A stretch of 64,000 nucleotides of DNA from Chaetorhynchus papuensis (GCA_013396525.1 VWYX01000253.1:842780-906779); one strand, 5' to 3'. Counted from the stretch's first letter, positions 44,866 through 55,224 are shown. Program-made: numbers and translations. Notes: a model not told the origin generated them from the letters alone.

Positions 44866-45219
44866 AAATATCTCCTGCATTATCTGCCAGTGTGGATGGC
44901 TCCTGCTCCCAAGCCAGGCACATTTAGAAGGGGTTTTTTTGAACTCAGACCTGTGTGGGGGACATTTGATAGCAGTTCCTTCATTTAAGTTAAAAGAGAT
45001 GTTCAGACCCCACAGTATTTTGATCAGGGTAAGAAAAACATTGGAAGGAAATATTATTTAAAACAGTGATGTTTCAAAGAAACATCCAAGCTGCAGGAAC
45101 TCAGTGCAGGCCTGTGATTTCCTGAGGCGCTGGGGAGACCTTTCTGGAAGCCTCAGGTACCAAAACTGAGTATTCAGCAGCAGCACTAACTCTGCCTCCT
45201 TGCACGGCTGATGTGGCCA
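44866..45219. other. Spacer, nothing recognised
   Basis: Mixed sequence. The 169-codon minus-strand frame 45058-45567 crosses from here through the next element and has no domain. Confidence 0.45.
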
Positions 45220-45425
45220 TGATAACATCAAATCCTGCTCCGAGAAGCACTTTATATGCAAAGATGCATCGTGACAAATGTCCAATATGTTATGCAAATA
45301 GAATCGGCTGCTTCCGAGCCTGCAAAATGCACAAACATGGAAATATCCTCTGCAGTTCATTTCGCTTTCCCCAGCCCTTGTAGCCATGCAATATTTAGTG
45401 GTTGCTGTAAGGTGCCTTGTCAGGA
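45220..45425. promoter_or_regulatory. Candidate conserved element with paired octamer-type sites
   Basis: An exact octamer ATGCAAAT is at 45292-45299, and a one-mismatch copy ATGCAAAG is at 45256-45263, same strand, 36 bp apart (start to start). Also present are GATAACATC near 45221, CCAATATGTTATGC near 45281 and CATGCAATATTTAG near 45386. The paired POU-type arrangement in complex A+T-rich DNA is enhancer-like. Confidence 0.45.
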
Positions 45426-45651
45426 GCCCCCCCCGGCCCCTGCCCGGGGCTCTCCAGGGAGCTGCTGCTCCCATCAGTGAGGGCCAGCAGGGCAGAGCAG
45501 CAGCTGCTGGGGCACGGAGCCCTGGCCCAGCCCGGGAACGCTGCTCCTGCCACAGCTCCCTCCACAAACGCTGCTCCCCACCGTGGCACCACGCTCGGCT
45601 CCCTCAGGGAAACAGAAAACATCACACACAATTGCACCAGAGCAGAGCGGG
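45426..45651. other. G+C-rich spacer
   Basis: Contains C-rich runs near 45428. Overlapping frames on both strands continue into the CR1 fragment, so they are not credible as genes. Confidence 0.5.
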
Positions 45652-45766
45652 GCTGGCTCGGAAGGGTCCTAAAAGCTCCAGTTGTCCCATGGGCTGGGAC
45701 AATTCCCACCGTCCCAGGCTGCTCCAAGCCCTGCCCAGCCTGGCATTGGGCACTGCCAGGGACGGG
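45652..45766 (-). mobile_element. CR1 LINE 3'-end fragment
   Basis: On minus, 'ctggctcggaagggtcctaa', 'cccatgggctgggacaattc', 'ccaccgtcccaggctgctcc' and 'aagccctgcccagcctggca' form the CR1 terminus. The copy is somewhat diverged. Confidence 0.8.
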
Positions 45767-46059
45767 ACTGAGCAGGGGTTTGGGCTGTGAGGTTTCACTG
45801 CCCCGTCCAGCCGACCCCAAACACGGCTCCCCTCTCTCCAGGTGCCAAGGGCACGCAGGGAACCAGCGCCCTGGGGACGTGGTGGCACCTGGCTCGCCCT
45901 TCCCACACGTCCCACAGCTCAAGGGGACCGTCCCTGTGTCCCCAAGGCCTCGGGAGCCTCTTCCAGGGGCAGGGACCGGGTGATTCCCAGAGAGTCTCTT
46001 GATGTGCTGGCGTCACCTTTGTCACCCAGGGAACCCTCCCTGCTCCCTCCCGCAGCCTT
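45767..46059. other. Spacer, nothing recognised
   Basis: G+C-rich sequence with frames on both strands and no domain. Confidence 0.5.
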
Positions 46060-46201
46060 TGGCTGCCTGGCTTTTTATAGAATATTAATTTATGGAACAA
46101 AGGCTGCCTTTTCCTATGTGTATTGAGAGCATCTGGCACCAATTATGAGTCAGGCTTCGAAGTGCTTAAATACTATCAATGCAAACCCAAACTGCCAAAA
46201 A
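46060..46201. promoter_or_regulatory. Candidate conserved noncoding element
   Basis: Words include TTTTTATAGAATATTAATTTATGG near 46072, GAACAAAGGC (SOX/TCF-like) near 46097, CCAATTATGAGTC near 46139 and CTTAAATACTATCAATGC near 46164. It is complex and non-repetitive. Confidence 0.4.
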
Positions 46202-46233
46202 TCTCTTTTTCCCCCCCCCCTCTCTCTCTGCAG
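46202..46233 (+). other. Long pyrimidine tract ending in CAG
   Basis: Twenty-eight consecutive pyrimidines (46202-46229), including ten C (46211-46220) and a CT repeat, are followed by G-CAG. On plus, this has the form of a strong 3' splice site, with the AG at 46232-46233. No matching exon is evident, so it may simply be simple sequence. Confidence 0.35.
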
Positions 46234-47206
46234 CTGAGTGAAATTCTGCCATCTTGTTATCAGAAATGACCTTGGGTTTGACTTTGGGATTTACCTGACA
46301 GGAATTTCGTGGTGTAAACCCAAAGTTTGATATCCTTTGGTGGCTCCATGTGAAATACTCAGCTCTGCATGTAAAATGTGCCCACCCTTCTCCTGCTCAA
46401 TTTGCCTGGCATCATTGGAGGCTGCCAGGATTCCAGCCAGGTTTAGCTTCAGACCTGAAGATAAAACCATTCCCCAGGTTCGACCAAACTTTTTTGTTGA
46501 TTCTTAATCTTGGAAATCAATGAAATACAATTGATTTTTACCAGCATAAATCATAAGTGGCTCTTAGTGCTCAGGGAGTACATTCAGTCTTGGTAATGAG
46601 ACTGAAAGATCTCCTCTTTGTTTTGCTCCACGAGCTGTTTGTCATGTTCAAGAGGCTGCTGTGAATGACTCACTTCACTTTGAAGAGAGATTTATTTTTG
46701 CAAACCATTATTCCTTTCCTTGCAAAGACACAAAGACATATCCCCCTCACTCACATCATGGTGGTGTAATTCCATTTCTTGTTTCCACTGCAGAGGGTGC
46801 AGCCCTGGAGTCCCTGTCCCTTTTCCCCACGGCCTGGCTGGTTTCTGGGCTGGGTTTCTCCGTGGGACAAACCCTGGCAGGAATTTTGGGTTCAGCACAT
46901 CACTGGGAGTGCTGGGATGAATTATTCCCACACGAGGAGAGGAGCAGGCAATTCTGGCGTAGAGGAGAATCTCTTTTCCTCCCCAGTGACAGAGTTCCTT
47001 GTGTTCCCAAAGAAACAGCTGCTTTCCCAGGTGTTGCTCCCAGGGTTTTAGGACACTCCCTGGGGCTGAGTTTGCTCAGGGCAGGCCGGGCTGCAGGTCC
47101 TGCTCCCCAGGGCCCCCTTGGCCCTGCTTTCATGGCTTGGCTTCGTCACAGCCCCTGCAGAGCCCTGGCCTGGGCTGGATTTAGGGCTCAGATCACTGAG
47201 CCACCT
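46234..47206. other. Noncoding stretch, no gene seen
   Basis: Mixed sequence. The part 46490-46570 is A+T-rich (CAATTGATTTTTACC near 46528). The 201-codon plus-strand frame 46661-47266 ends in the tandem repeat and has no domain. Confidence 0.45.
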
Positions 47207-47254
47207 GGTGATGTCACTGGTGATGTCACTGGTGATGTCACTGGTGATGTCACT
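47207..47254. repeat. 12-bp tandem repeat, four perfect copies
   Basis: GGTGATGTCACT is repeated four times without a change (47207-47218, 47219-47230, 47231-47242, 47243-47254). Each unit holds TGATGTCA, one base from a CRE (TGACGTCA). Perfect identity suggests recent expansion. Confidence 0.95.
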
Positions 47255-47549
47255 GCCCAGCAGTGACAGGAGCAGGGACTTTTGTCACAGTGAGAGCTGC
47301 AGGACCCAGCTCTTCTTTTGAAATCCATTGATACAAAAAGTAATATCCACCTTGTCTGGGCTCTCCTTCTTGACAGTGACTTATAACTGATGTTTCAAAA
47401 AATATGCAAAAATTCCTGCACTGTCTCCAGCCTGTCAGCAATATATGCAAGAAAATTGCTTCCTGACCTCCATCATTTCATAACCTGAAGCATGAGGGCT
47501 CCTAATCTCAGCAACTGTGTGTGCTCCAGCTCCTGGAGCTGCAGATCCT
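47255..47549. other. Spacer, nothing recognised
   Basis: Mixed sequence with no gene or transposon seen. Confidence 0.5.
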
Positions 47550-47905
47550 CATCTTATTATTATGGACAGATTGGATGCCAAATAGTTATAGCTTAATTTA
47601 AATGTCCATTCTAATCTTTACTCTTTACTTCCTCCCTAGTTTTTATTGAAGTAAACAATCTATTTGCAAAATGAAATGCTTAAAATAGGAAGGTGGTTTT
47701 TTTTTTCTAGTGGGGAAATTCAGGCCTGGAATTATTTACATTAGCTGGTGAGAAATTGGTGGCTGGTTTACTTGAGAAGTTAAAAGCTTTTGAGACAGCT
47801 TTCTGTTCCTGCAGAACATAAATATAAGAACAGAGATCAGTTTGTTTTAATGCTCTGTTGACACAAACTGATGTTCTTACGGCTCTGTGCTAATGGAGAG
47901 CTTGT
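47550..47905. promoter_or_regulatory. Candidate conserved noncoding element
   Basis: This A+T-rich complex sequence has CTTATTATTATGGACAG near 47554, AATAGTTATAGCTTAATTTAAATG near 47581, CTAATCTTTAC near 47611, GTAAACAATC near 47652 (FOX/SOX-like), GGAATTATTTACATTAGC near 47729 and ATAAATATAAG near 47818. A T-run is at 47697-47706. Confidence 0.4.
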
Positions 47906-48829
47906 TAGAGGTGTACATTTAATTTCAGCTGCCTGTTTGCTTGGGGCTTTTTGTTTATCTGCACTCCACACATCACTTACAGCACCATCCCAGCTCTGCA
48001 TCCCAGCTCTGGGCCATTCCTGTCACATTTATCCATCTTCCTTCCTGCCCCTCACCTTCTTTGGGACCACATCCCCCCTTTTCCCCTCCTGCTGCCCACT
48101 CAGGTGCTCCCTGCCAGGGATTCAGCTCCTGTTCCAGTTAGGGAGGAACCTCTGGATTGATTTCTGTGTTGCTCTGATCAATATTTATGTGCATTAATGT
48201 TGTTTCCAGTGTCTGACTGTAAGGACACGAATCTTCAGCCAGTTCCCACTTCAATTCACCTGTCAGGGAACCTTTATTTTGTGTTGGTTGGATGTTGAGC
48301 AAACCATGGGAATTTTGGATCAGCAGAGCTGAATAAATCTCCCCCCAGACCTTCCTCCTTTCCATTTTTCTAATCAGGACCGTTGTCATCTGCTCTGACA
48401 GATTATTAATGCTACACACAAGCACGTAATAGAGATTGTGTTTTTCCATTCAGGGATTTTTGTCCTGATAAACAGCCTGGCAGAGACAAGTTACCCCAGT
48501 CCCTGCACGAATGGTGGGAGTTTAAACGCAGCCAAATCCTTGAGAGCCTCTGGCCCTGGGCCAGGAGCCCTCTGTCATCGCTCTTGGCTCCTCCTCTGCG
48601 ATCCATCACCACTGACCCATCACCCCGGCAGCTACCAGAAGAAATCTGGCATCTGGTGCCTGTTTTTATCCCAGCTCAGGTTCTGGTTTCTTTCCTTTAT
48701 CTCCGGGTCTGGCTCAAAGCTGCTCAAGCAGAGAAGGATCTCTCTGTTGAATTCAACAAGCTTCATATTTGGCTTTTTTCTCCCTCAGATACATCCCAGT
48801 CCTGGTTATTTTTCATGTTCCTTTGTGTA
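47906..48829. other. Noncoding stretch, no gene seen
   Basis: Mixed sequence with short open frames on both strands. GATCAATATTTATGTGC near 48176 is a small A+T word. No repeat family is recognised. Confidence 0.45.
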
Positions 48830-48960
48830 AGGAAATAAGAATTAACCTTCTCTGTGTTTTCTGTATCTCTTTGCCTCGTCTCTTCCGTATGTTATTGTTA
48901 CTGATTATACATTTCTAGCTCCTTATCTCAGATATTCCTCAGCATTTCTCAGACCATGAG
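48830..48960. promoter_or_regulatory. Weak candidate noncoding element
   Basis: A short A+T-rich stretch with GTTATTGTTACTGATTATAC near 48891 and CTTATCTCAGATATTCC near 48922. SOX-type and GATA-like words are present. Confidence 0.25.
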
Positions 48961-49559
48961 GAGAGGGCTGGGAAGGGATGAGATGTGGAGCATTTCCCAG
49001 CCGGGTCAGCAGCTCAGGCGACCCAGTTCAGTGAGGAGCACGAGGTGGAGAAATCTCGGCTTTTGGGTGATGTGGACCAGACCCCCCAGAGACACAGAGG
49101 GGAGCGTGTGGAATTCCAGCAGGACACGAGGTCCTGGCAGGGCTTGGCTTGGGCAGCACAAGGCTCTCTGGAACAGCTCTGGAGAGTGGCCCTGCTCCTG
49201 CAGTGAGGATGGAAACACCATGAAGTGCNNNNNTGGGAGGGTGGGAAGGTCAGGCGTGTGTGCTCAGGGTCAGAGCCAGGTGTGCCTCCTGGCACTGCTG
49301 CTCCTTCCCTGGAGCTGCTGCTTCCCACCAGGGCTAAAACCCCAGGAAAACCCAGATTTTGGGAGCTGTTTGGCTGCAGGAGGCTCTGAGGGGAGCAGAG
49401 AGGCTCCAGCACCAGCCCATGGACAGAGACTGTGAGTACAAAGCCCCAGGGCTGCGTTCTCTGCTGAGATGCGGAAGCTGCTTCTGTAAATTATTCATTT
49501 GTTTGCCAGAGTTTGTTTGGGTTTTATTTAGTTTGACATGGTCTAGAAGTTGGAGTAAT
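48961..49559. other. G+C-rich spacer with small N run
   Basis: Five N lie at 49229-49233. Frames on either side overlap on both strands and show no domain. No gene is seen. Confidence 0.45.
49229..49233. other. Assembly ambiguity, 5 N
   Basis: Five unknown bases in G+C-rich DNA. Any frame crossing it is unreliable. Confidence 0.98.
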
Positions 49560-49745
49560 TTTCTAACTCACTGAATGATCCTTTTTTACTCTCCTAAGCA
49601 CTTTCTCTGTCACATGAAAACAATTTTCAATCAAGACTACAAAGCACCCACTCGTAGCCGATGGACTTTATTCCCTGTGAATGTCATTCACAGCTCTGGA
49701 TATGATTTCATTTAAATACATTTGCATGGGGAGGCCAGGGCAGCC
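49560..49745. promoter_or_regulatory. Candidate conserved element with octamer
   Basis: The block contains AACAATTTTCAATC near 49619, GAATGTCATTC near 49679 (inverted-repeat-like), GATATGATTTCATTTAAATAC near 49699 and an exact octamer ATTTGCAT at 49720-49727. It ends where G+C-rich spacer begins. Confidence 0.4.
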
Positions 49746-52500
49746 TTCGGCTTGGGCTGAAGCAAACTCCTTTCTGTGCAAGCAGCGACAGAAGGGAGCC
49801 ACCCAGCACAGCCAGGTTAAAGACTCCTCTGCGCAACGCTGGGTGCTGGGAAACGCTGTTTCTGCCCCTCTCTTCCTTGCCTTTCCTTTGTTTTAGTGGA
49901 AAGGAATTTCAATGGAGCATTTTGAGGGGATTTCGGGGTGGTTTCTGCTGGTCCCAAGCCCTGCTGGGAGCGCAGAGCTGCGGAGGGAAGGGCGCTGCTG
50001 GCAGTGCCAGCCGGTGAGCTGGGCTGAGAACGCTGCTCTGCTCCCCGGATCTCCTGCCCTGAGTCATTTATTAATTCCAGCCTGCCCACTGGAGGATAAA
50101 GCCTTGGCCTCATTTCATCTGAGTGCCAGGGGATGAGGAGAGCTCCGGGGCAGGCGGGGGGAAGCCCGGGACAGGGGAGGCTGGGAGAGCAGAGTTCGCT
50201 GATCTTCGTTTAAAGATTTCAGTGCCTCGCAGGGGGAGCAAGGAGCATTCTGCAGGTTAGAGAGTGACACTTGGGGAGCAGGAATGACTTGGTGAAGGTC
50301 GTTCAGGGAGGGAATCACTGCTCTGAACTGGAGCTGCACTTGCAGTTCCTCCCTGGAACCACGACGTGTTCCGGCCCTTTCCATTCCCTAATCCGCGGGT
50401 CAGCTCCGTGACCCTCAAACTCGGGAGGGATCCAATACTGGGAGTTTAATCTGCCTAAAACTGGCCAAGTCTGAAACGCTGAGTCCAAATTGAAATGCAG
50501 CTAATCTAATATATATTGATTTTTTCCTTTTTTTTTTGTAGCAGAGCTTGTCTAGGAAATGCAGAGTTTCTAGAAACGGCTCAGGCCAAATCCACTTATT
50601 CAGGGGTTTGTTAGGAAACATCCCTGGTAAGTTTGCTGTCATTTCAGTGCCATTCTATTTCTGGAAGTTTAGAGAAAGCAAGAGTGGTTTAAATCCAAGT
50701 TAAAAGTAACACTGGAGGATTTCAAGCCACTGCTTTCTCAGGTCTGCTCGTCTTTCCTTATCTTGCTGGTGAAAATATATTTGGGGAGCTGAAATCACCT
50801 GGATTTTTAGTTCACCTGAAAATAAATCAGTTGTTTCACTCCTGCAAGAACTGGCCCCACATTCCTGTGAAATTAAAGGTGTGCATTAAAATGCACGAAG
50901 CTGTGTGGATTCACCTAGGCAAGGTTTGATCCAGACCATGAACTCTGTGCCTGCTTCCCAATCCCACCCAGAAATCCTGCCCAGGGATATTCTCATGAAG
51001 GAGAATTCTTCTAATAAATCACATTTCTGCCTAGGAAGATAAACCCGCTGGGAATATTTCGCAGCCTGTTCCCATGGAATGTGAAATTTCCTGGGATGGC
51101 AAGTGCTGCTGCTCTCAGGTTTAATTAATCTCGCTCCTCAGAGAGGTTCTTACCCTGCCACCTTTGTGCTGCAGCCCAGGTCACTCTGCTGGGATTTCCC
51201 CTTTCTGGCATTAATGCCAATTCCAGGCCCCAGCTGGGATGGGGGGATGGAGCACTTCAGTCCAGGGGGAGGCAGTTTGGGAATGCAGGAGGTCTCTGGC
51301 TGGATACGGATCCTGCCCCCCATCCCAAGCCCTGCAGGAGTCCCGGGGCTAAAGAGGCATCCCCTCATCCTTGGGATGATGAATGAAATTATTCCTTGCA
51401 AAAAAAAAAAAATTAAAATAATCTATTTGTGACATCTTAATGTGCCCTGAGCGTGCTGGGCTCTGAGCTGTGCTGCTGCCTTATCAGTGGAGTTGCTGAT
51501 ATCAATCCCCCCGTGCTGGGCACGGGGCAGGGGTGCCCAGGACGGGCTCACTGTGCTGTGATGGCTCTGTCTGCTGGAAAAACCCAGTTTAATGTGACAC
51601 CATCAATCTCAGGGCAGGCACGGGATGGATTTTCTGATTACGGGGTTAAGTGATGCATCAGGGGAGAGCAGAGCCTGGTCACTGCTAATCACTGGAATTT
51701 GGGAAGACTGAGGAGCGTGACATTATTGGCTGGCATTAAAGAGCAGCTCTTTGCTAGCAGCTATTTGTAAGTGTCCTCTCTGCTCCAGGGCTGTGTTTGT
51801 TATCCAGGCAATAGGAAAATGAGCTCAGGGAAGCCACTCTGTTCAGGCTTTGGGGTTTGTGCAGGTGACAGCATCGTGTTGTAACCCAGGAGCTCCTGAA
51901 AGGCTTCCACTCTCTGAATTTAATGGGAATTTTGGTCCTGGATCAGGGCAATCTCACTGGAAATGTGAGAAGAGGGAAGTGTGAGGCATAAAATTCAATT
52001 TGACCCTAAATCTGCAGCCCGTTCCTGGTGTGCTGGTGAACCCCAGGGTGCTGCAGCAGCCCTCTGGAGTGGGGTTGTCCCTACATTGTTCTGCAATTTC
52101 TACACGATGCAGCTTCCAACCAGCCCAGCAATTCCCATCAAAGCACTGTGGTTTGCATTTCCCTGCTCGCAGGGAAGCCCCTGGTCCCTGGAATTCATGG
52201 AGGGAGTGGCTGGGTCAGTGCAGCCCGTCCTGCTGAGGGGCTGACTCCGTTTCCCCTGGCAATAATCCCCTCATTAAACCACTGCTGCCCTGGCTCGGGA
52301 TGTCACATCTCCCTGGAAGGTGAAATTCCTCTTTCGCAAAAGAAAAAGGACAGACAAGGTTGGCCCCTCAAGAGTGATTTTTAATTATTTCCAGATCTTC
52401 TGGATCATTAGGAAGATGAAAGATGGCATCGGTTAAGATGCAGGGCGCACTGATAGAATGTAATTGATTTTTACATATATTTAACTCATGATTCATAAAA
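49746..52500. other. Noncoding stretch, no gene seen
   Basis: Alternating spacer and modestly A+T-rich parts: 50440-50540 (GCTAATCTAATATATATTG near 50500), 50690-50900, and 51400-51440 (thirteen A at 51400-51412 followed by TTAAAATAATC). Open frames are short and without domain. No CR1 copy is recognised in this interval. Confidence 0.45.
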
Positions 52501-52831
52501 TGGGATCTGACTGGAGCAGCACAGCCTCAAGTGCAGCCTGAACAGGGAAGGTCCAGGCTCAGAATGGAGAGATCCCTGGCTGCTGGAGGTGGGAGCCTGA
52601 GGACAGGGCTCCTGACATCCCTCAGCATTATCCACATTTATGGGGATAGAAACCTCTGGCAGGAGGCTCCTGGTGCTGGTGGTGCCAGGGGCTCCCAAGG
52701 AGAACAGGGAATGAGCAGTGAGGGAGCAGCCTGGGAGCCACTGACACTGGTGGGGCTGGGATGTCACCTGAGGAGCTTTGTCCTCGCTGGGTCCTATTCC
52801 CAGAATCCACAGATCCTTGTTTTTCTCATTT
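52501..52831. other. Spacer before microsatellite
   Basis: G+C-rich, with overlapping frames on both strands that run into the microsatellite. No gene is supported. Confidence 0.5.
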
Positions 52832-52929
52832 TATATCTATATCTATATCTATATCTATATCTATATCTATATCTATATCTATATCTATATCTATATCTAT
52901 ATTTATATCTCTCCAGGGCTGGACAGGAT
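52832..52929. repeat. (TATATC)n microsatellite with tail, copy 1
   Basis: About a dozen TATATC units run to about 52905 and are followed by a tail 'tatttatatctctccagggc' and 'tggacaggat'. The same tail follows copy 2 at 53021-53109. A single N at 52930 lies directly after it. Confidence 0.9.
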
Positions 52930-52930
52930 N
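52930..52930. other. Assembly ambiguity, 1 N
   Basis: A single unknown base sits exactly where copy 1 of the microsatellite cassette diverges from copy 2. It is likely a point of assembly or haplotype uncertainty. Confidence 0.98.
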
Positions 52931-53020
52931 TCCAAAATATTTGTGACAAAGGAATTAGTGCACATTTTCAATAATTATGGAGAGGTTTATGTGTTATATA
53001 TCTATCTATATCTGTATCCA
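52931..53020. other. Unique segment between cassette copies
   Basis: About 90 bp of A+T-rich sequence with TCAATAATTATGG near 52968, ending in degenerate TATATC-like units. It separates the two cassette copies. Confidence 0.5.
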
Positions 53021-53109
53021 CATCTATATCTATATCTATATCTATATCTATATCTATATCTATATCTATATCTATATCTATATTTATATCTCTCCAGGGC
53101 TGGACAGGA
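53021..53109. repeat. (TATATC)n microsatellite with tail, copy 2
   Basis: A second run of TATATC units (to about 53080) ends with the same tail as copy 1. It is preceded by degenerate TATC/TGTATCC units. After the tail it continues directly into a CR1 fragment, unlike copy 1. Confidence 0.9.
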
Positions 53110-53276
53110 TATTGGGAAGGAATTGTTCCCTGGGAGGGTGGGGAGGCCCTGGAATGGAATTCCCAGAGCTGCTGTGGCTGCCCCTGGATCCCTGGAAGGT
53201 TCCAAGGCCAGGCTGGACACCCTGGGACAGTGCAAGGTGTCCCTGCCCAGGGCAGGGCTGGCACGGGGTGATCCTG
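53106..53276 (+). mobile_element. CR1 LINE 3'-region fragment
   Basis: In the plus direction, 'ggatattgggaaggaattgt', 'tccctgggagggtggggagg', 'agagctgctgtggctgcccc', 'tggatccctggaaggttcca', 'aggccaggctggacaccctg' and 'ggacagtgcaaggtgtccct' follow CR1. The expected final 'ttaaggtcccttccaaccc' is absent, so the 3' end is lost or replaced by the hairpin region. Confidence 0.85.
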
Positions 53277-53301
53277 CCCTGGGACAGAGGTGCCAGCCCT
53301 G
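53246..53301. repeat. Two overlapping, competing inverted repeats
   Basis: Arm pair A: CCCAGGGCAGG (53246-53256) with its exact complement at 53273-53283. Arm pair B: CAGGGCTGGCAC (53253-53264) with its exact complement at 53290-53301. The left arms share 53253-53256 and the pairs interleave, so both hairpins cannot form fully at once. Arms are 11 and 12 bp and perfect. Confidence 0.75.
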
Positions 53302-54298
53302 AAGGTGCCCCAGTGCTGGGAACCCTGGGCAGGGGTGGAGGCTGCAGGAATCTGTCCCTCAGGGGCTGGCTGGGGATGAGATCTGACAGCCAGCCCGAAA
53401 CCCTGAGCAGCCCCTCCTCACCTGTGAGCTGGGCCAGGCCTGGAGAGCTTCAGTTTCTCGTTTCAGGGATTTATATTGATTGCTTGAAGAATTATACACA
53501 CACACACAGGGCACAGGAAAATCAGAGCAAACTTTTCCCGAACAGTCATATCCCAAAGGGCTGGGAAGGATTGATTTTTACACGTTTGGCTTTTAGGCTG
53601 TTCACATCTCAATCCAGACAATTTTCTTTCCAGAGAGTCCACTACAATCTCCTTAATTGTATTTTCTAACCAAGCACTGGAAGAGATTTGTTGGCTTTGC
53701 TGTCCAAAGAAGACACAAATCTTTTCTTCCAATTTTTTTCCTCGAGTCCATAATACAGTGAGTGAATTTCTAACCCTAAAAGCAATAAAATATCAAATTG
53801 TTCAGTGCAACACCACAGGGGAAAGATTAGTCCCTGGAGGAATGCAAAGTCTTGGAAAGGAGGACCTGGCTGTATATTTTTATTTATCTTCTTTATTGGG
53901 TAGCAATTACTCTGAGTGTAACTTTCCAATTTGGCCAGGACGGTGGGTGAGCTCTGATCCTGTACTTCACGTAATCACTTGGAGAAGCAACCCCAGAATG
54001 GGCTTTCAAAAAGAATTCTTTTGTGTATTTTCTTTGGCTCCACGTTTAATAGTCGGAAATATTGTAGCCTATCAGGTCAGGTGTTCCAGGGACATCTTGT
54101 AAACTGGGGTAAGAACACAGGTTTGGAACTCCTGTCCGAGTTTGCTGCTTTATTTAAGAACACAGCTGTGTAATTCCTCTCCAAGCTCGCTGGATTATTC
54201 AGGGTTCAGATGGCATAAAATAATTGGTTAAAATATGTGGCTTTATTTGCCAGCTGCAAATTCAGAGCGTCACTTACAGTGAAACTTTTTCCCAATAC
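53302..54298. other. Noncoding stretch, no gene seen
   Basis: An AC dinucleotide run lies at 53496-53508. Open frames up to 230 codons (52977-53669 plus) include the microsatellite and CR1 translated through, so they are not genes. The part 53640-53900 is A+T-rich. Confidence 0.45.
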
Positions 54299-54299
54299 A

Positions 54300-54336
54300 T
54301 TTATTTATTTATTTATTTACTTACTTATTTATTTAA
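54300..54336. repeat. (TTTA)n microsatellite
   Basis: Nine or so TTTA units with two T-to-C changes (TTAC) in the middle. Confidence 0.9.
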
Positions 54337-54769
54337 ACAGCACAACCAAAATTCCTTTTGCTCAGAGTATTTTGCTGGCCATTCCCCACGCTGGACCTTC
54401 TCTAAATTTTCCTAACTGACTGAAAAATCCCATTTCACAACACTACCAAAGAGTGAAGTTTCAGCCCAGTCTGTCTCTAAAAACCTCTTGGGGAAGGAAA
54501 AGTGGGGAGCCCTGAGCAAACAGGGCTTGACCCTTGAACGCAGCCCACGGAGCTGGAACAGCCTTTCCTGCCGGTCCCTGTTTATCCCATCCCAGCAAAA
54601 CAAGCAAATAAACTGCCCGTGGTGCTTGGAAACTTCATCCTCTGTAATATTCCTGTAATGGAATGCTTTTAGAGAGGGGCCATAAAAATAAATTGAAAAC
54701 TGCTTTTTGTGCTGCTGCAGCTGGCACAGGCCCTGTCTGAGCAAACAGAACACGGAGCTGATCGGAGCA
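54337..54769. other. Spacer, nothing recognised
   Basis: Mixed sequence. A 113-codon minus-strand frame (54412-54753) has no domain. Confidence 0.45.
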
Positions 54770-54935
54770 TCCCTGCTTTTATTGCTCGGAATGAAGCGAC
54801 AGGTCCCGGAATTGTGTAAATTAACTTAAAAAATGGACTTTTTTAGAAGCCCTCCGTGTTAGTTCTGAGCAGTATAATTACAGGGCTCTTTATGATTTAG
54901 GTTAGACACCAATTAGCTGCTCCTGAGACTCCAGG
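54770..54935. promoter_or_regulatory. Candidate conserved noncoding element
   Basis: The block has GTGTAAATTAACTTAAAAAATGG near 54814, GTATAATTACAGG near 54873, TTTATGATTTAGG near 54889 and CACCAATTAGCTGC near 54907. It is complex and A+T-rich between spacers. Confidence 0.4.
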
Positions 54936-55176
54936 AAGATCGTTCCTCCCGTGCCATGCGGGACTGGCTCTGCTCTGGATTTATCCCCTCGAAGCTGTAA
55001 AGTGAAATCGCTCAGAACCGAGGCAAGGAGCTGTTTGTGGGCTTGGCTTTGCTTTAAGTACATTTGCTGCTGTCACAGGAAATGCAAATTTGTGAGCAGG
55101 CTCTTGGGTCATAAACCAGAGAGCATCAAGTGGCGGGGGGGTTCTTGGGAGCCATCAGAGACTGCAGCCCCTCTGC
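54936..55176. other. Spacer with one POU octamer
   Basis: An exact octamer ATGCAAAT lies at 55082-55089, within GGAAATGCAAATTTGTG. No gene is seen. Confidence 0.45.
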
Positions 55177-55224
55177 TGTCCCTGGGTCACTCTGTCCCTG
55201 GGTCACTCTGTCCCTGGGCCACTC
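55177..55224. repeat. 16-bp tandem repeat, three copies
   Basis: TGTCCCTGGGTCACTC is repeated at 55177-55192 and 55193-55208, and with a T-to-C change at 55209-55224. Confidence 0.9.

Noticed and set aside
46474..46484. GGTTCGACC, resembling a tRNA B box
   Set aside because: There is no A box at the right distance and no cloverleaf could be drawn around it.
52531..53669. Frames with repeated YI/LY or SI dipeptides (plus) and DI/YR (minus)
   Set aside because: They are translations of the TATATC microsatellite and adjoining CR1 fragment, not proteins.
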